Shown one piece after another: positions 51,699 through 61,274 of a DNA stretch of 64,000 nt. The notes below the pieces were generated by a model that worked only from the letters and a program-made list of their open reading frames with translations, had not been told where the DNA came from and searched no databases. Numbering within the stretch: position 1 is the stretch's first letter; each line of letters begins with the position of its first letter. The position numbers were made by a program, and so were the translations under genes. Source of the stretch: Halodesulfovibrio aestuarii DSM 17919 = ATCC 29578 (GTDB taxonomy: Bacteria; Desulfobacterota; Desulfovibrionia; Desulfovibrionales; Desulfovibrionaceae); the NCBI RefSeq assembly GCF_000384815.1, contig NZ_ARQF01000015.1, positions 1 through 64,000 of the forward strand, read 5' to 3'.

Positions 51699-52193
51699 AT
51701 GTCCAAGACTCTTGAAAATCTTATGGCTGCTTTTGCTGGTGAATCTCAGGCTAACCGTAAATACCTTGCTTACGCTAAAAAAGCTGAAAAAGAAGGATAC
51801 ACTCAGGTTGCTAAACTTTTCCGTGCTGCTGCTGATGCAGAAACAATTCATGCTCATGCACACCTTCGCAACGCCGGTAAAATCGGTGATACTGTTGCAA
51901 ACCTTAAAGATGCAATCGCTGGCGAAACACACGAGTTTGAAAGCATGTACCCTGCAATGATCAAAGACGCTGAAGCTGAAGGCGAAAAAGTTGCAGCACG
52001 TTACTTCGGTTTTGCTAATAAAGCAGAAGCAGTACATGCCGGTCTCTACACTAAAGCCCTTGAGAACATCGAAAATCCAGTAGAAGTAGATTACTACAAC
52101 TGCTCTGTTTGTGGTCACACTCACGAGGGTCCAACTGAAGAAAAATGTCCAATTTGTGGTGCAGCAGCTTCTGCGTACTACAAAGTAGATTAG
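51699..52193 (+). CDS. rubrerythrin
   Basis: 164 residues. The N-terminal four-helix diiron domain carries the Glu/His ligands (ESQANRKYLAYAKKAE, DAETIHAHAHL, GETHEFESMYP, AEAVHAG). The C-terminal rubredoxin-like domain has two CxxC pairs (NCSVCGHTHEG and KCPICGAAAS) for a single iron. It reduces hydrogen peroxide in the cytosol of anaerobes, receiving electrons through its rubredoxin centre. It is slightly shorter than the classical rubrerythrin of Desulfovibrio. GGAG precedes the ATG, and the gene stands alone. Confidence 0.97.
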   Translation: MSKTLENLMAAFAGESQANRKYLAYAKKAEKEGYTQVAKLFRAAADAETIHAHAHLRNAGKIGDTVANLKDAIAGETHEFESMYPAMIKDAEAEGEKVAARYFGFANKAEAVHAGLYTKALENIENPVEVDYYNCSVCGHTHEGPTEEKCPICGAAASAYYKVD

Positions 52194-52277
52194 TATACAT
52201 ATCATCAGCCGGTTTGTTTTCCGGCTACTTGTAGAAAGAGTCTCTATAGTAGCAACTCTTTCCTGATTGAGCGCAAG

Positions 52278-52312
52278 CCCCTCTTTATCGGTGTGATAAA
52301 GAGGGGTTTTTC
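52278..52312 (+). terminator. terminator downstream of rubrerythrin
   Basis: CCCCTCTTTATC (52278-52289) pairs with GATAAAGAGGGG (52295-52306), followed by TTTTTC. A smaller AGCCGG/CCGGCT hairpin lies at about 52208-52227 without a T run. Confidence 0.9.
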
Positions 52313-52559
52313 TATGAAAACCACGACTCCCATCTATTGCACCCTCATTCCATACATCTTCACTCAAGTTTCTTGCGAGCCGGAAGGCTTTACTCTATTA
52401 TTCCGCAAATTCCCCATGCATAGTACACTAATCACATGCCGGCATACATATAACGGACAGCGTGTTTTCTTGGCAGAATAGCAAGCCTGCACTCTGCACA
52501 CATGTTTTGACGCGCCAGTAATATTTTCTCACCCCAGCTTGATATAAAAGGAAGTTCTC

Positions 52560-54401
52560 TTGCGATACAGAAACACACAGCAGCTTATTGCTGATCTGGA
52601 AAAAAGCGGGCAACTCATTCGCATCCATGAAGAAGTTGACCCGCACCTGCAAGTAGCTGAAATCCAGCGCCGCGCTTTTCGTGCAAAAGCGCCAGCAATT
52701 ATGTTCACCAACGTAAAAGGCACCAAATTCCCAATGGTGTGCAACATTTTCGGGACGATGGAACGAACACGTTGGATTTTCCGCGACACATTGCGTGCAC
52801 TGGAAGGCATTTTCAAGCTGAAGGTTGATCCTTTTGATTTCTTCAAGCATCCATGGCGTTATGCCGGAGTTCCACGCGCCGGATACTCCACTATGCCTAA
52901 GAAGGTAAAAACAGGCCCTGTGCTTGATAATACAACCACAGTGAGCCAGCTGCCACAACTGCACTCATGGCCAATGGATGGTGGCGGCTATGTAACCCTG
53001 CCGCAGGTCTACACAGAAAGTCCGGACAAGCCGGGTTTTATGCATTCAAACATCGGTATGTACCGCGTACAGCTTACCGGTGCCCCGTTTGAAAAAGATA
53101 AAGAAATTGGTCTGCACTATCAGATTCACCGTGGTATCGGCTATCACCATGCAGAAGCGCTCCGCCGCAACGAACCGCTAAAAGTAAACGTCTTTGTAGG
53201 CGGTCCCCCAGCTATGACAATGGCGGCTATTATGCCGCTCCCTGAAGGGATTGCAGAACTTATTTTTGCCGGAGCACTCGGTGGATTCCGTATGCCGATG
53301 ATTACCCGCAAAGGTCAGCTTCCTATCCTTGCAGAAGCAGATTTCTGCATCAGCGGCACAGTCTACCCTAACGAACAAAAGCCTGAAGGCCCGTTCGGGG
53401 ACCATTTAGGCTACTACAGCCTTGCTCATGACTTCCCGCTCATGCGTGTAGACAACGTATACCACCGAAATGATGCTGTCTGGCCGTTCACCACTGTAGG
53501 GCGACCTCCACAGGAGGACACCGTTTTCGGCGAGTTTATTCATGACCTCACAGCAGAACTCGTTCCAACTGTTTTCAACGGTGTACATGAAGTACATGCA
53601 GTTGATCCGGCAGGCGTACACCCGCTTCTGCTTGCTATCGGCAGCGAACGTTATGTTCCATATGCAGAAGAGCGTCAGCCGCAGGAACTCATCACCTGCG
53701 GTCTATCCCTGCTCGGCAACACGCAGACATCACTTTCCAAGTATGCAATCCTTGCAGCAAAAGAAGACAATCAGGCACTTACTACCCATAACTACAAAGA
53801 ATTCTTTACCCATATGCTTGAGCGTACTGACTTTGCGCGTGACTTCCATTTCATCACCCGCACCACAATTGATACGCTCGACTACACTGGCATCAGCCTG
53901 AACCAAGGTTCCAAGCTCATCTGGACGGCATGCGGTCCTATTAAACGCACTCTTGGTTCAAGTATTCCATCCAACTTCTCTCTGCCGGACAATTTCAGTG
54001 ATGCAAAGATGTTCATGCCAGGAGTGGTGGTCGTCAAAGGCCCAAAACACACCGCTGCGCGTGATGAACATGACAACGCCATGTTCCGCCTTGCAGAACA
54101 CCTGAAAAATGTCGGTAAGCTTGACTCACTCCCGCTTGTTGTTGTCGCAGATGATGCAGATTTCACCGCAGCCAACTGGGATAACTTCCTCTGGGTAACA
54201 TTTACCCGTTCAGACCCTGCAACAGATATGTACGGTGCTGGTGCATTCACCCATTGCAAGCACTGGGGCTGCACAGGTCCTGTTATTATCGATGCCCGCC
54301 TCAAGTCTTTTCATGCTCCGGCACTTGAAGAAGACCCGGACGTCACCCGAGCCGTTGATAGTATGGCAGCCAAAGGTGGTTGTCTGCATAATATCATTTA
54401 A
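52560..54401 (+). CDS. UbiD-family decarboxylase (likely menaquinone pathway type)
   Basis: 613 residues starting with TTG, supported by AGGAAG upstream and by conservation starting at residue 2. UbiD enzymes decarboxylate aromatic or unsaturated acids with prenylated FMN. Seen here are the N-terminal RIHEEVDPHLQVAEIQRR, the central WPMDGGGYVTLPQVYTESPD, the metal/cofactor-site region VGGPPAMTMAAIMPLPEGI and KPEGPFGDHLGYYSL with the catalytic acid set. The length and the GGGYVTLP segment resemble the group used in futalosine menaquinone synthesis rather than E. coli UbiD. No UbiX-type flavin prenyltransferase is adjacent. The gene has its own terminator. Confidence 0.92.
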   Translation: MRYRNTQQLIADLEKSGQLIRIHEEVDPHLQVAEIQRRAFRAKAPAIMFTNVKGTKFPMVCNIFGTMERTRWIFRDTLRALEGIFKLKVDPFDFFKHPWRYAGVPRAGYSTMPKKVKTGPVLDNTTTVSQLPQLHSWPMDGGGYVTLPQVYTESPDKPGFMHSNIGMYRVQLTGAPFEKDKEIGLHYQIHRGIGYHHAEALRRNEPLKVNVFVGGPPAMTMAAIMPLPEGIAELIFAGALGGFRMPMITRKGQLPILAEADFCISGTVYPNEQKPEGPFGDHLGYYSLAHDFPLMRVDNVYHRNDAVWPFTTVGRPPQEDTVFGEFIHDLTAELVPTVFNGVHEVHAVDPAGVHPLLLAIGSERYVPYAEERQPQELITCGLSLLGNTQTSLSKYAILAAKEDNQALTTHNYKEFFTHMLERTDFARDFHFITRTTIDTLDYTGISLNQGSKLIWTACGPIKRTLGSSIPSNFSLPDNFSDAKMFMPGVVVVKGPKHTAARDEHDNAMFRLAEHLKNVGKLDSLPLVVVADDADFTAANWDNFLWVTFTRSDPATDMYGAGAFTHCKHWGCTGPVIIDARLKSFHAPALEEDPDVTRAVDSMAAKGGCLHNII

Positions 54402-54405
54402 GCAG

Positions 54406-54442
54406 AAAGCCTGCGGTGTTGCCACTCACCGCAGGCTTTTTT
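54406..54442 (+). terminator. terminator of the UbiD-family gene
   Basis: AAAGCCTGCGGTG (54406-54418) and CACCGCAGGCTTT (54427-54439) plus T run. Confidence 0.92.
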
Positions 54443-54586
54443 ATTCATCTTCTGCCTTCAGGGAACTTCCTTTTTTCAAAAATTATACTTCCAGCTTCTC
54501 CCCAGTATGGTAGTGGGTAATTTCGTCCGTAAATCCATATCACTGTTCCGTAGCTGAATAATTAATTTTGTGAAAAGGGAGTCACT

Positions 54587-56074
54587 ATGCCTACATCCGG
54601 TTCTCACAACACATCTTCACAAACCTCTATTCGTAACCAACAATGTTCAAGTGCACCGCGCCAAGAATACGGTTCCGACTCTCCCTTTACTGCATACGCA
54701 AAAAAAATGCGCCGCGAAGGAATTCCCGCAAAAGTTATAGAACTGTTCACGAGCTATTTATCTGATGTGTCTGAACTGGCGACGGGCCATATCGCAGAAA
54801 TGCACATATCTCCGGTTAAGCAATCCCAGCTTAACCATATCAGTGAACTGGATAAATACGAACAAGCAGGAGAAGCTATTGCCAAAGAAGCTGTTGCCAT
54901 CAAATTAAACGGCGGATTGGGTACGAGTATGGGAATGCAGTTTGCCAAATCTCTGCTGCCTGTAAAAGACGATCTTTCTTTTCTTGATATTACAGTAAAA
55001 CAGGCAGTCTCGTGGCAGGAACAGTACGGAGGTTCACTCCCTCTTGTGCTTATGAACAGCTACAATACCCATTCAGACACGCTCAGTGAGCTACGTCATA
55101 TGAATGGCTTATCCCAGTTACCGCTATGCTTTATCCAGCATAAATTTCCTAAAATACGACGTGATACGCTAACTCCTGCTGAATACCCTGATAATCCTGA
55201 ACACGAATGGAATCCTCCGGGACACGGCGACCTCTACGCATCACTTTTCCTATCCGGCGTATTGGACACACTCATCCGGCAAGGGCGCAAGTATGCCCTC
55301 GTCTCCAACATCGACAACCTCGGTGCCACGCTGGATATGCGCATGTTAGGATACATGGCAGAAAAAAATATTCCATTTCTTATGGAAGTTACAGAGCGTA
55401 CAGAAAATGACAGTAAAGGTGGGCATCTCGCAAAACATAATAGCGGACGTCTTATTCTACGCGAAGTCAGCCAATGTCCAGAATGTGATCTTGAACATTT
55501 TCAAGATATTAGAAAACACAGCCTCTTCAATACAAATAACATCTGGATCAACCTTGTCGAATTAAAAAACAATCTAAAAAAGAATGGACTTCCAAAGCTT
55601 CCTCTTATTTTGAATCCCAAAACAGTAAATCCGCACGACGCGTCTTCAACTCCGGTCTATCAAGTTGAAAGTGCCATGGGCGCAGCCATTTCCCACTTTA
55701 CCAACGCGCAAGCCATCATCACTTCACGTGACAGGTTTATACCTGTAAAACGTACAGACGACCTTCTCAAAGTTATGTCAGACTACTACCTTATTGATCA
55801 CTCCGGCACGCTTAAACTAAATGAGGCCAATATCACGCAAAATCTTCAGGTAAACCTTGATCCTAGATATTACAGCAAATTCGACAATATCTATGAAAAA
55901 TTTAAAAAAGGTGTTCCGTCCCTTGCCTCGTGCAGCAAACTTGGCATCACCGGTGATATTGTCTTTAACCCTTCTGTATCACTTCTCGGTGACGTCACTC
56001 TTGACAATAGGACAGGTAACATCCTGTTCTTACCAGAAGATATCACGCTGAAAGGTGCTATAAATATCAAGTAG
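54587..56074 (+). CDS. UTP-glucose-1-phosphate uridylyltransferase, eukaryote-like UDPGP family
   Basis: 495 residues. The nucleotide-binding loop is AIKLNGGLGTSMGMQ followed by KSLLPVKDDLSFLD, diagnostic of the UDPGP family common in eukaryotes and unrelated in length to bacterial GalU. Further features are LVLMNSYNTHSDTLSEL, PPGHGDLYASLFLSGVLDTL, NIDNLGATLDMRML and a C-terminal left-handed beta-helix (ITGDIVFNPSVSLLGDVTLD). It makes UDP-glucose for polysaccharide or glycolipid synthesis in the cytosol. The first 35 residues are a serine/threonine-rich extension. GGGAG precedes the ATG. Confidence 0.95.
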   Translation: MPTSGSHNTSSQTSIRNQQCSSAPRQEYGSDSPFTAYAKKMRREGIPAKVIELFTSYLSDVSELATGHIAEMHISPVKQSQLNHISELDKYEQAGEAIAKEAVAIKLNGGLGTSMGMQFAKSLLPVKDDLSFLDITVKQAVSWQEQYGGSLPLVLMNSYNTHSDTLSELRHMNGLSQLPLCFIQHKFPKIRRDTLTPAEYPDNPEHEWNPPGHGDLYASLFLSGVLDTLIRQGRKYALVSNIDNLGATLDMRMLGYMAEKNIPFLMEVTERTENDSKGGHLAKHNSGRLILREVSQCPECDLEHFQDIRKHSLFNTNNIWINLVELKNNLKKNGLPKLPLILNPKTVNPHDASSTPVYQVESAMGAAISHFTNAQAIITSRDRFIPVKRTDDLLKVMSDYYLIDHSGTLKLNEANITQNLQVNLDPRYYSKFDNIYEKFKKGVPSLASCSKLGITGDIVFNPSVSLLGDVTLDNRTGNILFLPEDITLKGAINIK

Positions 56075-56194
56075 CAGGTGATGATACATCATTGCAATAT
56101 TTCTCAAGCTATCATATTTATATACTGATACTTTTATTTCGGACACGGTACATTCCGCAGACATACCCCCGAGACACATTGGAGGTTCTTCTGT

Positions 56195-56617
56195 ATGCCG
56201 CAAGTAGCCGCTCGTATCACAAGCGAACAGGAAAAATGGCTGAAAGACTACTTCCGCACAAAAAGTGCCGGAGCTGAGTTCATTCTGCCCTGGGTTGTAG
56301 ACACTTTTTTTCGTGCTATTACGACCATTAAGCGTAGTTTTTCGGGCAGTGAACTCGCGCTTATTATCGCTGCGCACAAAAACCTGCGAATACAGCCGGA
56401 TAATTCCAGCAAAGAGTACTTACGACTGCGTGTAGAAGACGCCTGCAACTCCAAGCAATTGCATGATATATACGGAATCAGCAGAGAAACGCTTGGGGCA
56501 AAAATCAATAAACTTAACAACACTGATGCAACAGCGCTCATGGTCTGGGCTGCAGCCTTCTGGGTGAGCAAAACCTGCTCAGCCGACAATATTTCAGAAT
56601 ACATCAGGCAGTACTAA
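56195..56617 (+). CDS. hypothetical protein with helical pattern
   Basis: 140 residues, soluble and mainly helical. GGAGG precedes the ATG and a terminator follows directly, so it is probably a real single-gene unit. The segment LHDIYGISRETLGAKINKL resembles a DNA-binding helix-turn-helix and the N-terminus RITSEQEKWLKDYFRT a ribbon-helix-like start, so a DNA-binding or phage-type role is possible. No family is recognised. Confidence 0.6.
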   Translation: MPQVAARITSEQEKWLKDYFRTKSAGAEFILPWVVDTFFRAITTIKRSFSGSELALIIAAHKNLRIQPDNSSKEYLRLRVEDACNSKQLHDIYGISRETLGAKINKLNNTDATALMVWAAAFWVSKTCSADNISEYIRQY

Positions 56618-56622
56618 GCGTA

Positions 56623-56657
56623 AAAAAAGGCGGCATTCAAATAATGTCGCCTTTTTT
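56623..56657. terminator. bidirectional terminator between hypothetical and copA
   Basis: AAAAAAGGCGGCATT (56623-56637) pairs with AATGTCGCCTTTTTT (56643-56657) with one G-T pair. It ends the hypothetical gene and, from the other side, copA. Confidence 0.9.
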
Positions 56658-56674
56658 ATTACTATTTTTTTAAG

Positions 56675-59215
56675 CTAGTCCTGAGGCTTAAACCACCGCA
56701 AGCGAAGTGCGTTGGAAACAACCGATACAGAGCTCAACGCCATCGCGCCGCCTGCAATCATTGGTGATAGTGTCGGGCCGTTGAACAACGCATACAAAAG
56801 CCCCATTGCAACAGGAATCCCCAGGGTGTTGTAGCCGAAGGCCCATACAAGATTCTGTTTAATATTCTTCACTGCTGCGCGGCTCAGTTCAATAGCTGTG
56901 ATCACACCGGTTAATTCACCCGACATAAGCACAACATCGCCAGCTTCAACCGCAACATCAATACCTGTTCCCATGGCGATACCAACATCAGCTGTTGCCA
57001 AGGCCGGAGCATCATTAATACCGTCCCCCACCATAGCTACAAGCTGCCCCTTCTTCTGAAGACCAAGAATTGTATCGCTCTTATCTTCCGGATGCACTTC
57101 TGAGATTACAGTATCGATGCCAGCCTGTTTTGCCATTGCGGAAGCAGTAACGCTGTTGTCCCCTGTCAGCATGACAACAGAAACACCACGTTCTTTAAGC
57201 CGGCGAACGACAACAGCCGCTTCAGGCTTTATTGTATCTGCCACGGCTACCAGCAATGCAGGTCTATCATCTACTGACATAACAAGAGCGGTGCGCCCTT
57301 GCAGAGCTTGCATCTTCATCCGCTCCAGCACCTCTGCATTTTGATCGACTCCAGCGTAGGCGGCATTACCAATACGTATTGTTTTACCATCTACAGTGCC
57401 ATAAATGCCCTTTCCGGATTCAGCAGTTACATCCTGCGTATCAAGCAGTGACACGCCACGCTCTCTGGCTCCTTTCACAATAGCGGTTGCCAAAGGATGT
57501 TCAGAAAGACTTTCGAGAGAGGCTGCGTAAGCCAAAGCTGTTTCCTGTTCGATGCCGTTCAATGATTCCACATGGACAAGCTCCGGCTTGCCATGTGTAA
57601 TGGTACCTGTCTTATCAAAAACAACAGTCTGGATACGTCCTGTCTGCTCCAAGGCTGTGCCGTTTTTAAACAGCACCCCGAGCTGAGCACCACGCCCTGT
57701 CGCGACCATAATGGACGTCGGCGTAGCAAGCCCCATGGCACACGGGCAGGCAATAACCATAACGGCTACAAAAATTCGTAGCGCAAACGGGAAAGACGCT
57801 CCAGCAATAAGCCATGCCATGCCGGAAACTAACGCAATACACATAACAATCGGTACAAAGTACAGACTAACAGTATCAGCCATGGAAGCTATCGGAGCCT
57901 TCGACCCCTGAGCATCCTGCACAACACGAATGATTCGGGAAAGAACAGTATCTGCGCCGACATGCTCTGCTTTCATGGTTAACACGCTATGTGTGTTGAC
58001 AGTACCACCGGCAAGTGAGTCACCGACCGTTTTTGAAACAGGCAATGATTCCCCTGTAAGCATGGATTCATCTACGCTTGAAGAGCCCTCAATGATGCTA
58101 CCGTCAACCGGAATACGTTCGCCCGGTCGAATAAGCAAAATATCACCTGCTACGACCTCTGCGGCAGGCACTGTATGCTGTTCTCCATTAACGATCCGGA
58201 TAGCAGTATCAGGTGTGAGATCCATCAACCCTTTAATAGCGTCAGAGGTATGTGACCGGGAACGGGTTTCGAGAAACTTACCCAGAGAAACAAGAGCAAT
58301 CAACACACCTGCTGCCTCAAAATACAAATCCATCACACGGGTCATTACATTAATACCAAGATAAATCTCCACAGTTCCCCAAAGACTGTAGGCAAATGCA
58401 GCACCTGTTCCTACAGCAATGAGGGAGTCCATATTAGGAGCCCCCCTGAAGAGATTTTTAAATCCGTGTAGATAAAAATCGCGCCCTGACCACATGATAG
58501 GGATAACCAAAATCAATTGAGTAAGAGAAAAAGTCCTCGGCGAGGAATGAGGAGCCAACCACTCAGGCAGACTGAGACCTGTCATGTCAGACATAGCAAC
58601 AATCAGCAGGAGAAAGGCAAATATAATTTCCGGGATAAGCTTGGCCTTCATTCCGGCCAAACGTTCCCGCATTGACTCCTGCTGTTCTTCCCACATGGCA
58701 GTAACGTCCTGTGCACCGTCTTCAGCTTCCTTCAACGTTGCACCAAACCCCAGCATCGCAACTTTTTCGACAAACGCTGCCACAGCGGTGTCTTTATCAA
58801 CATCAACAGCCGGGGTAATTCTGGCAGTCTCTGTTGCGAGATTAACTTCAACAGATGCAAATTCCGGCATTTGTGATGTAACCTTTTCTATTCGGGCAGA
58901 ACATGCAGCACAATGCATACCGGAAATGGCAAAACGCAGTTCTTCACCGTCGTCAGCGCTCTCAGGCTGTGCCACCGCTTCGTACCCTGTGTCAGCTACC
59001 TTTCGCACGATATCAGCAACACTACTCTGCGAAGAATCAAATTCAACCTGCATAGAATCTGTTGCCAAGTTTACAGCAATATTTATTACTCCCTCTACTT
59101 CTGAGACCCCCTTCTCAATGCGGGCAGCGCAAGAAGCACAAGTCATACCTTTTATGGGCATGGTGACTTTTCGGAGTGTATTTGAATCAATCGACTCAAT
59201 ATGGTTATCAGTCAT
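56675..59215 (-). CDS. copA: copper-exporting P1B-type ATPase
   Basis: 846 residues from the ATG at 59215 (TGAGG upstream). An earlier in-frame start at 59296 would extend into the divergent promoter region. There are two N-terminal heavy-metal domains ([13 protein letters not shown] near 24 and [13 protein letters not shown] near 103), about eight transmembrane helices, the ion-site CPC in [11 protein letters not shown], an actuator TGES motif ([10 protein letters not shown]), phosphorylation site [10 protein letters not shown] motif ([10 protein letters not shown]) and GDGINDAP hinge. It pumps monovalent copper out of the cytoplasm. It is divergent from a copper chaperone gene, giving a compact copper-resistance unit. 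Confidence 0.96.
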   Translation of the reverse strand: MTDNHIESIDSNTLRKVTMPIKGMTCASCAARIEKGVSEVEGVINIAVNLATDSMQVEFDSSQSSVADIVRKVADTGYEAVAQPESADDGEELRFAISGMHCAACSARIEKVTSQMPEFASVEVNLATETARITPAVDVDKDTAVAAFVEKVAMLGFGATLKEAEDGAQDVTAMWEEQQESMRERLAGMKAKLIPEIIFAFLLLIVAMSDMTGLSLPEWLAPHSSPRTFSLTQLILVIPIMWSGRDFYLHGFKNLFRGAPNMDSLIAVGTGAAFAYSLWGTVEIYLGINVMTRVMDLYFEAAGVLIALVSLGKFLETRSRSHTSDAIKGLMDLTPDTAIRIVNGEQHTVPAAEVVAGDILLIRPGERIPVDGSIIEGSSSVDESMLTGESLPVSKTVGDSLAGGTVNTHSVLTMKAEHVGADTVLSRIIRVVQDAQGSKAPIASMADTVSLYFVPIVMCIALVSGMAWLIAGASFPFALRIFVAVMVIACPCAMGLATPTSIMVATGRGAQLGVLFKNGTALEQTGRIQTVVFDKTGTITHGKPELVHVESLNGIEQETALAYAASLESLSEHPLATAIVKGARERGVSLLDTQDVTAESGKGIYGTVDGKTIRIGNAAYAGVDQNAEVLERMKMQALQGRTALVMSVDDRPALLVAVADTIKPEAAVVVRRLKERGVSVVMLTGDNSVTASAMAKQAGIDTVISEVHPEDKSDTILGLQKKGQLVAMVGDGINDAPALATADVGIAMGTGIDVAVEAGDVVLMSGELTGVITAIELSRAAVKNIKQNLVWAFGYNTLGIPVAMGLLYALFNGPTLSPMIAGGAMALSSVSVVSNALRLRWFKPQD

Positions 59216-59369
59216 AACAAACCTCATTGTTTCACATAGATACGGCAACATGCAGTACGCACCATCAGAAAAATTTTCTGAATAGTTGAGCGACATTAAA
59301 TGTTACGATATGCTACGCTTGATACTAATTTTATACAATTCTTTTGAACAGCTGTATGAGGATTACATA
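59216..59369. promoter_or_regulatory. divergent copA/copZ promoter region with 17-bp palindrome
   Basis: TCAGAAAA-A-TTTTCTGA at 59266-59282 is a perfect 8-1-8 inverted repeat lying between the two divergent genes. TATACA near 59333 may be the copZ -10 box. The repeat does not match the known CueR or CopY operators, so the copper regulator here is open. Confidence 0.45.
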
Positions 59370-59570
59370 ATGCCAACAATTACTGTTACCGGAATGTCCT
59401 GTCAGCACTGCGTTAACGCAGTTACCAAAGCCCTTGAGGCAATTGATGGAATTTCCGACGTTGCTGTCGACCTGCTTTCCGGAAAAGTTGAATGGAAAGA
59501 AACCACCACTGTTCCAATGGAGACCATCGAAACAGCCATCACTGGTATTGGGTTTGAAATTAAAAAATAG
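59370..59570 (+). CDS. copZ: copper chaperone, CopZ-like (single heavy-metal domain)
   Basis: 66 residues from the ATG at 59370 (GAGGA upstream). A longer frame from 59286 overlaps the promoter and is rejected. The single HMA domain has the metal-binding motif MSCQHCVNAV and the usual beta-alpha-beta-beta-alpha-beta pattern. It would carry Cu(I) to CopA, encoded divergently. A cytosolic soluble protein of the normal length. Confidence 0.9.
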   Translation: MPTITVTGMSCQHCVNAVTKALEAIDGISDVAVDLLSGKVEWKETTTVPMETIETAITGIGFEIKK

Positions 59571-59584
59571 CAGCAATACACAGC

Positions 59585-59623
59585 AATAAAAAAAGAGCCG
59601 GAATAATCCGGCTCTTTTTTATT
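59585..59623. terminator. bidirectional terminator between copZ and the AMIN gene
   Basis: AATAAAAAAAGAGCCGG (59585-59601) and CCGGCTCTTTTTTATT (59608-59623) with a short loop. It serves copZ and the converging minus-strand operon. Confidence 0.92.
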
Positions 59624-59677
59624 GAAACAATTTTCTTCTGAGTGTGTTGCCAAAATAACCAAATACAGTGTGCCGCG

Positions 59678-60406
59678 CTACTTCATCATGACAGACAAGG
59701 TGCCGTTAGTCTGGGTTGCGGACCAATTAGATGGAATGTTACCTTTCAAATCAAGCACAATACGAATCCGATCTTCGTGATGCCCCAAGCGAACGGCCTT
59801 AACAAGATTATCCGCTACAACCTTGGGCTCAGGTAACTCCTCTTTGAAATGCCCGACAATATCCACAACAAACCTATCAGGCTCTTTTAATTCAAAAATT
59901 TTGTACGTAAATTTATTCACCGCAGACACAGTCAGCTTTTCGTCTGCGTACGAAACGGATTCAAGAGCAAGAAGCTCTGCATGTTTAGCAACTGTATCTT
60001 TTTTCCGGGAAGTCGCAGCTGGAGGCTGCACTGACGTCGTCGCATCAGGTTGAGGCCGAACCTCTGCGACTGTTACAGTCTTTGTTACAAGGATAAGGTC
60101 ATTTCCTGTATCCTCTTGCGTGCGCTCTGCAACTGGTACTTGCAATGAGGAGGAACCGGCCTTCACATCAGAGTTTTTTGCGTGGTCAGCCTTGGGGGCA
60201 GTCGAAGAGAGCGTATCTGACGTGCTTTTTCCTATTACAACATCTTGCAGGGCCTGACTCTCCTGCGTGGAGGTGTTGACAGAGACCTGAGAGGATGCAT
60301 TTTCAGAAATGGTATAGGCTTCACGCCTTATCCATTTATTATAGCCGATAAGAACAGTCCCGACCACAAGTGCTAATACAATCAACATGGAAATATTGCG
60401 ATTCAT
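59678..60406 (-). CDS. AMIN-domain envelope protein
   Basis: 242 residues. An N-terminal transmembrane anchor (about 5-23, ISMLIVLALVVGTVLIGY) precedes a serine/threonine-rich linker (about 30-140) and a C-terminal AMIN domain (about 145-242) with KIFELKEPDRFVVDIVG, VKAVRLGHHEDRIRIVLDL and a final strand. AMIN domains target periplasmic proteins to peptidoglycan or septal sites. It lacks an amidase or secretin domain, so it may be a targeting or scaffold subunit. It is the last gene of an operon with two TPR proteins. Confidence 0.85.
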   Translation of the reverse strand: MNRNISMLIVLALVVGTVLIGYNKWIRREAYTISENASSQVSVNTSTQESQALQDVVIGKSTSDTLSSTAPKADHAKNSDVKAGSSSLQVPVAERTQEDTGNDLILVTKTVTVAEVRPQPDATTSVQPPAATSRKKDTVAKHAELLALESVSYADEKLTVSAVNKFTYKIFELKEPDRFVVDIVGHFKEELPEPKVVADNLVKAVRLGHHEDRIRIVLDLKGNIPSNWSATQTNGTLSVMMK

Positions 60407-60433
60407 GCATCCTCCCCTCAGTGGTTACATCAT

Positions 60434-61237
60434 CTACTTTGCAGCCCGTCCTTCATTACGTACATACTCAAGAAAACGCTGTGCCGGTTTCAAATTTTCA
60501 TTAAGCGCAATTGCACGGTTCAGGTATCGTATGGTGTTCCCATAATCACCCATATCATAATACACGCGAGCAACATTGAACAAGGCGTGCTCATCTTCCG
60601 GACTAAGTTCCACAACACGCAGCTGGTGCTGCAAGGCCGCTGCCGGCAACTTCTGTTTACGCAGGTCTGAACCAAATCCTGCAAAGACATGTTTATGCTC
60701 CGGCAAAACGCCTTCTTTAGAATCAGCTAGCTTTGTGAGCAGCTTAAGGGCATTACGCCTGTCACCACTTTCCAGTGCTGCGAGCGCATCTTCAAAACTG
60801 GCCTTCAGGTTCTTGGCAACATTTTCAGGTTTTTTTTGCTCACGGGCAAAAGCTTCTGCCTCTTCACGGGCGATATCAAGAGCTTTCGAAGAGGAGATAA
60901 GCTCTGGAGTAACATCTGTGCCATTTTTATCTTTCAGGACAAAAGAATACGGCTCTTCAGGCAAAGAACGCACTTCATGCTCCACAAGATGAGCATGGGC
61001 GAGTACTTGCGGCGGCAACAACACGTCCGGTTCTTTAATAAACCTATGAATAAAGTCTTCTACTCGCAAACGATACTGTTTACCCGCAATGGTACGCCGG
61101 GCAGATAATGCTTGAATCATTACAGTGTCATTATCAGTATACCAAACAAGCCAGTAGCGTTTATCCTCTTCTGAGGCTTCAGTCCCTTGCTCAGATTCAA
61201 GAGACGAGTACACACCTTTATATTCTAAATGCAACAC
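60434..61237 (-). CDS. TPR-repeat protein, paralogue A
   Basis: 267 residues starting with GTG (GGAAG upstream). The N-terminal half begins with a beta-rich segment (YWLVWYTDNDTVMIQALS) and a proline-rich loop. The C-terminal part has tetratricopeptide repeats (ALFNVARVYYDMGDYGNTIRY and LNRAIALNENLKPAQRFLEY). The closest relative is the upstream gene, with the same arrangement. TPRs mediate protein-protein contacts. There is no signal peptide, so it is cytosolic. The target is unknown; linkage with an AMIN protein hints at envelope or motility assembly. Confidence 0.82.
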   Translation of the reverse strand: MLHLEYKGVYSSLESEQGTEASEEDKRYWLVWYTDNDTVMIQALSARRTIAGKQYRLRVEDFIHRFIKEPDVLLPPQVLAHAHLVEHEVRSLPEEPYSFVLKDKNGTDVTPELISSSKALDIAREEAEAFAREQKKPENVAKNLKASFEDALAALESGDRRNALKLLTKLADSKEGVLPEHKHVFAGFGSDLRKQKLPAAALQHQLRVVELSPEDEHALFNVARVYYDMGDYGNTIRYLNRAIALNENLKPAQRFLEYVRNEGRAAK

Positions 61238-61274
61238 AACGTACTTCCTAATAGCGTTCGGATTACTATGGATA

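Noticed and set aside
51654-52367. 237-codon open frame on the minus strand opposite rubrerythrin
   Set aside because: It lies wholly over the well-supported rubrerythrin gene and its terminators. Its translation is cysteine/phenylalanine-rich low-quality sequence with no ribosome site.
58584-59285. 233-codon plus-strand frame opposite the N-terminus of copA
   Set aside because: Antisense shadow of the metal-binding domains; it ends at the divergent promoter and has no domain.
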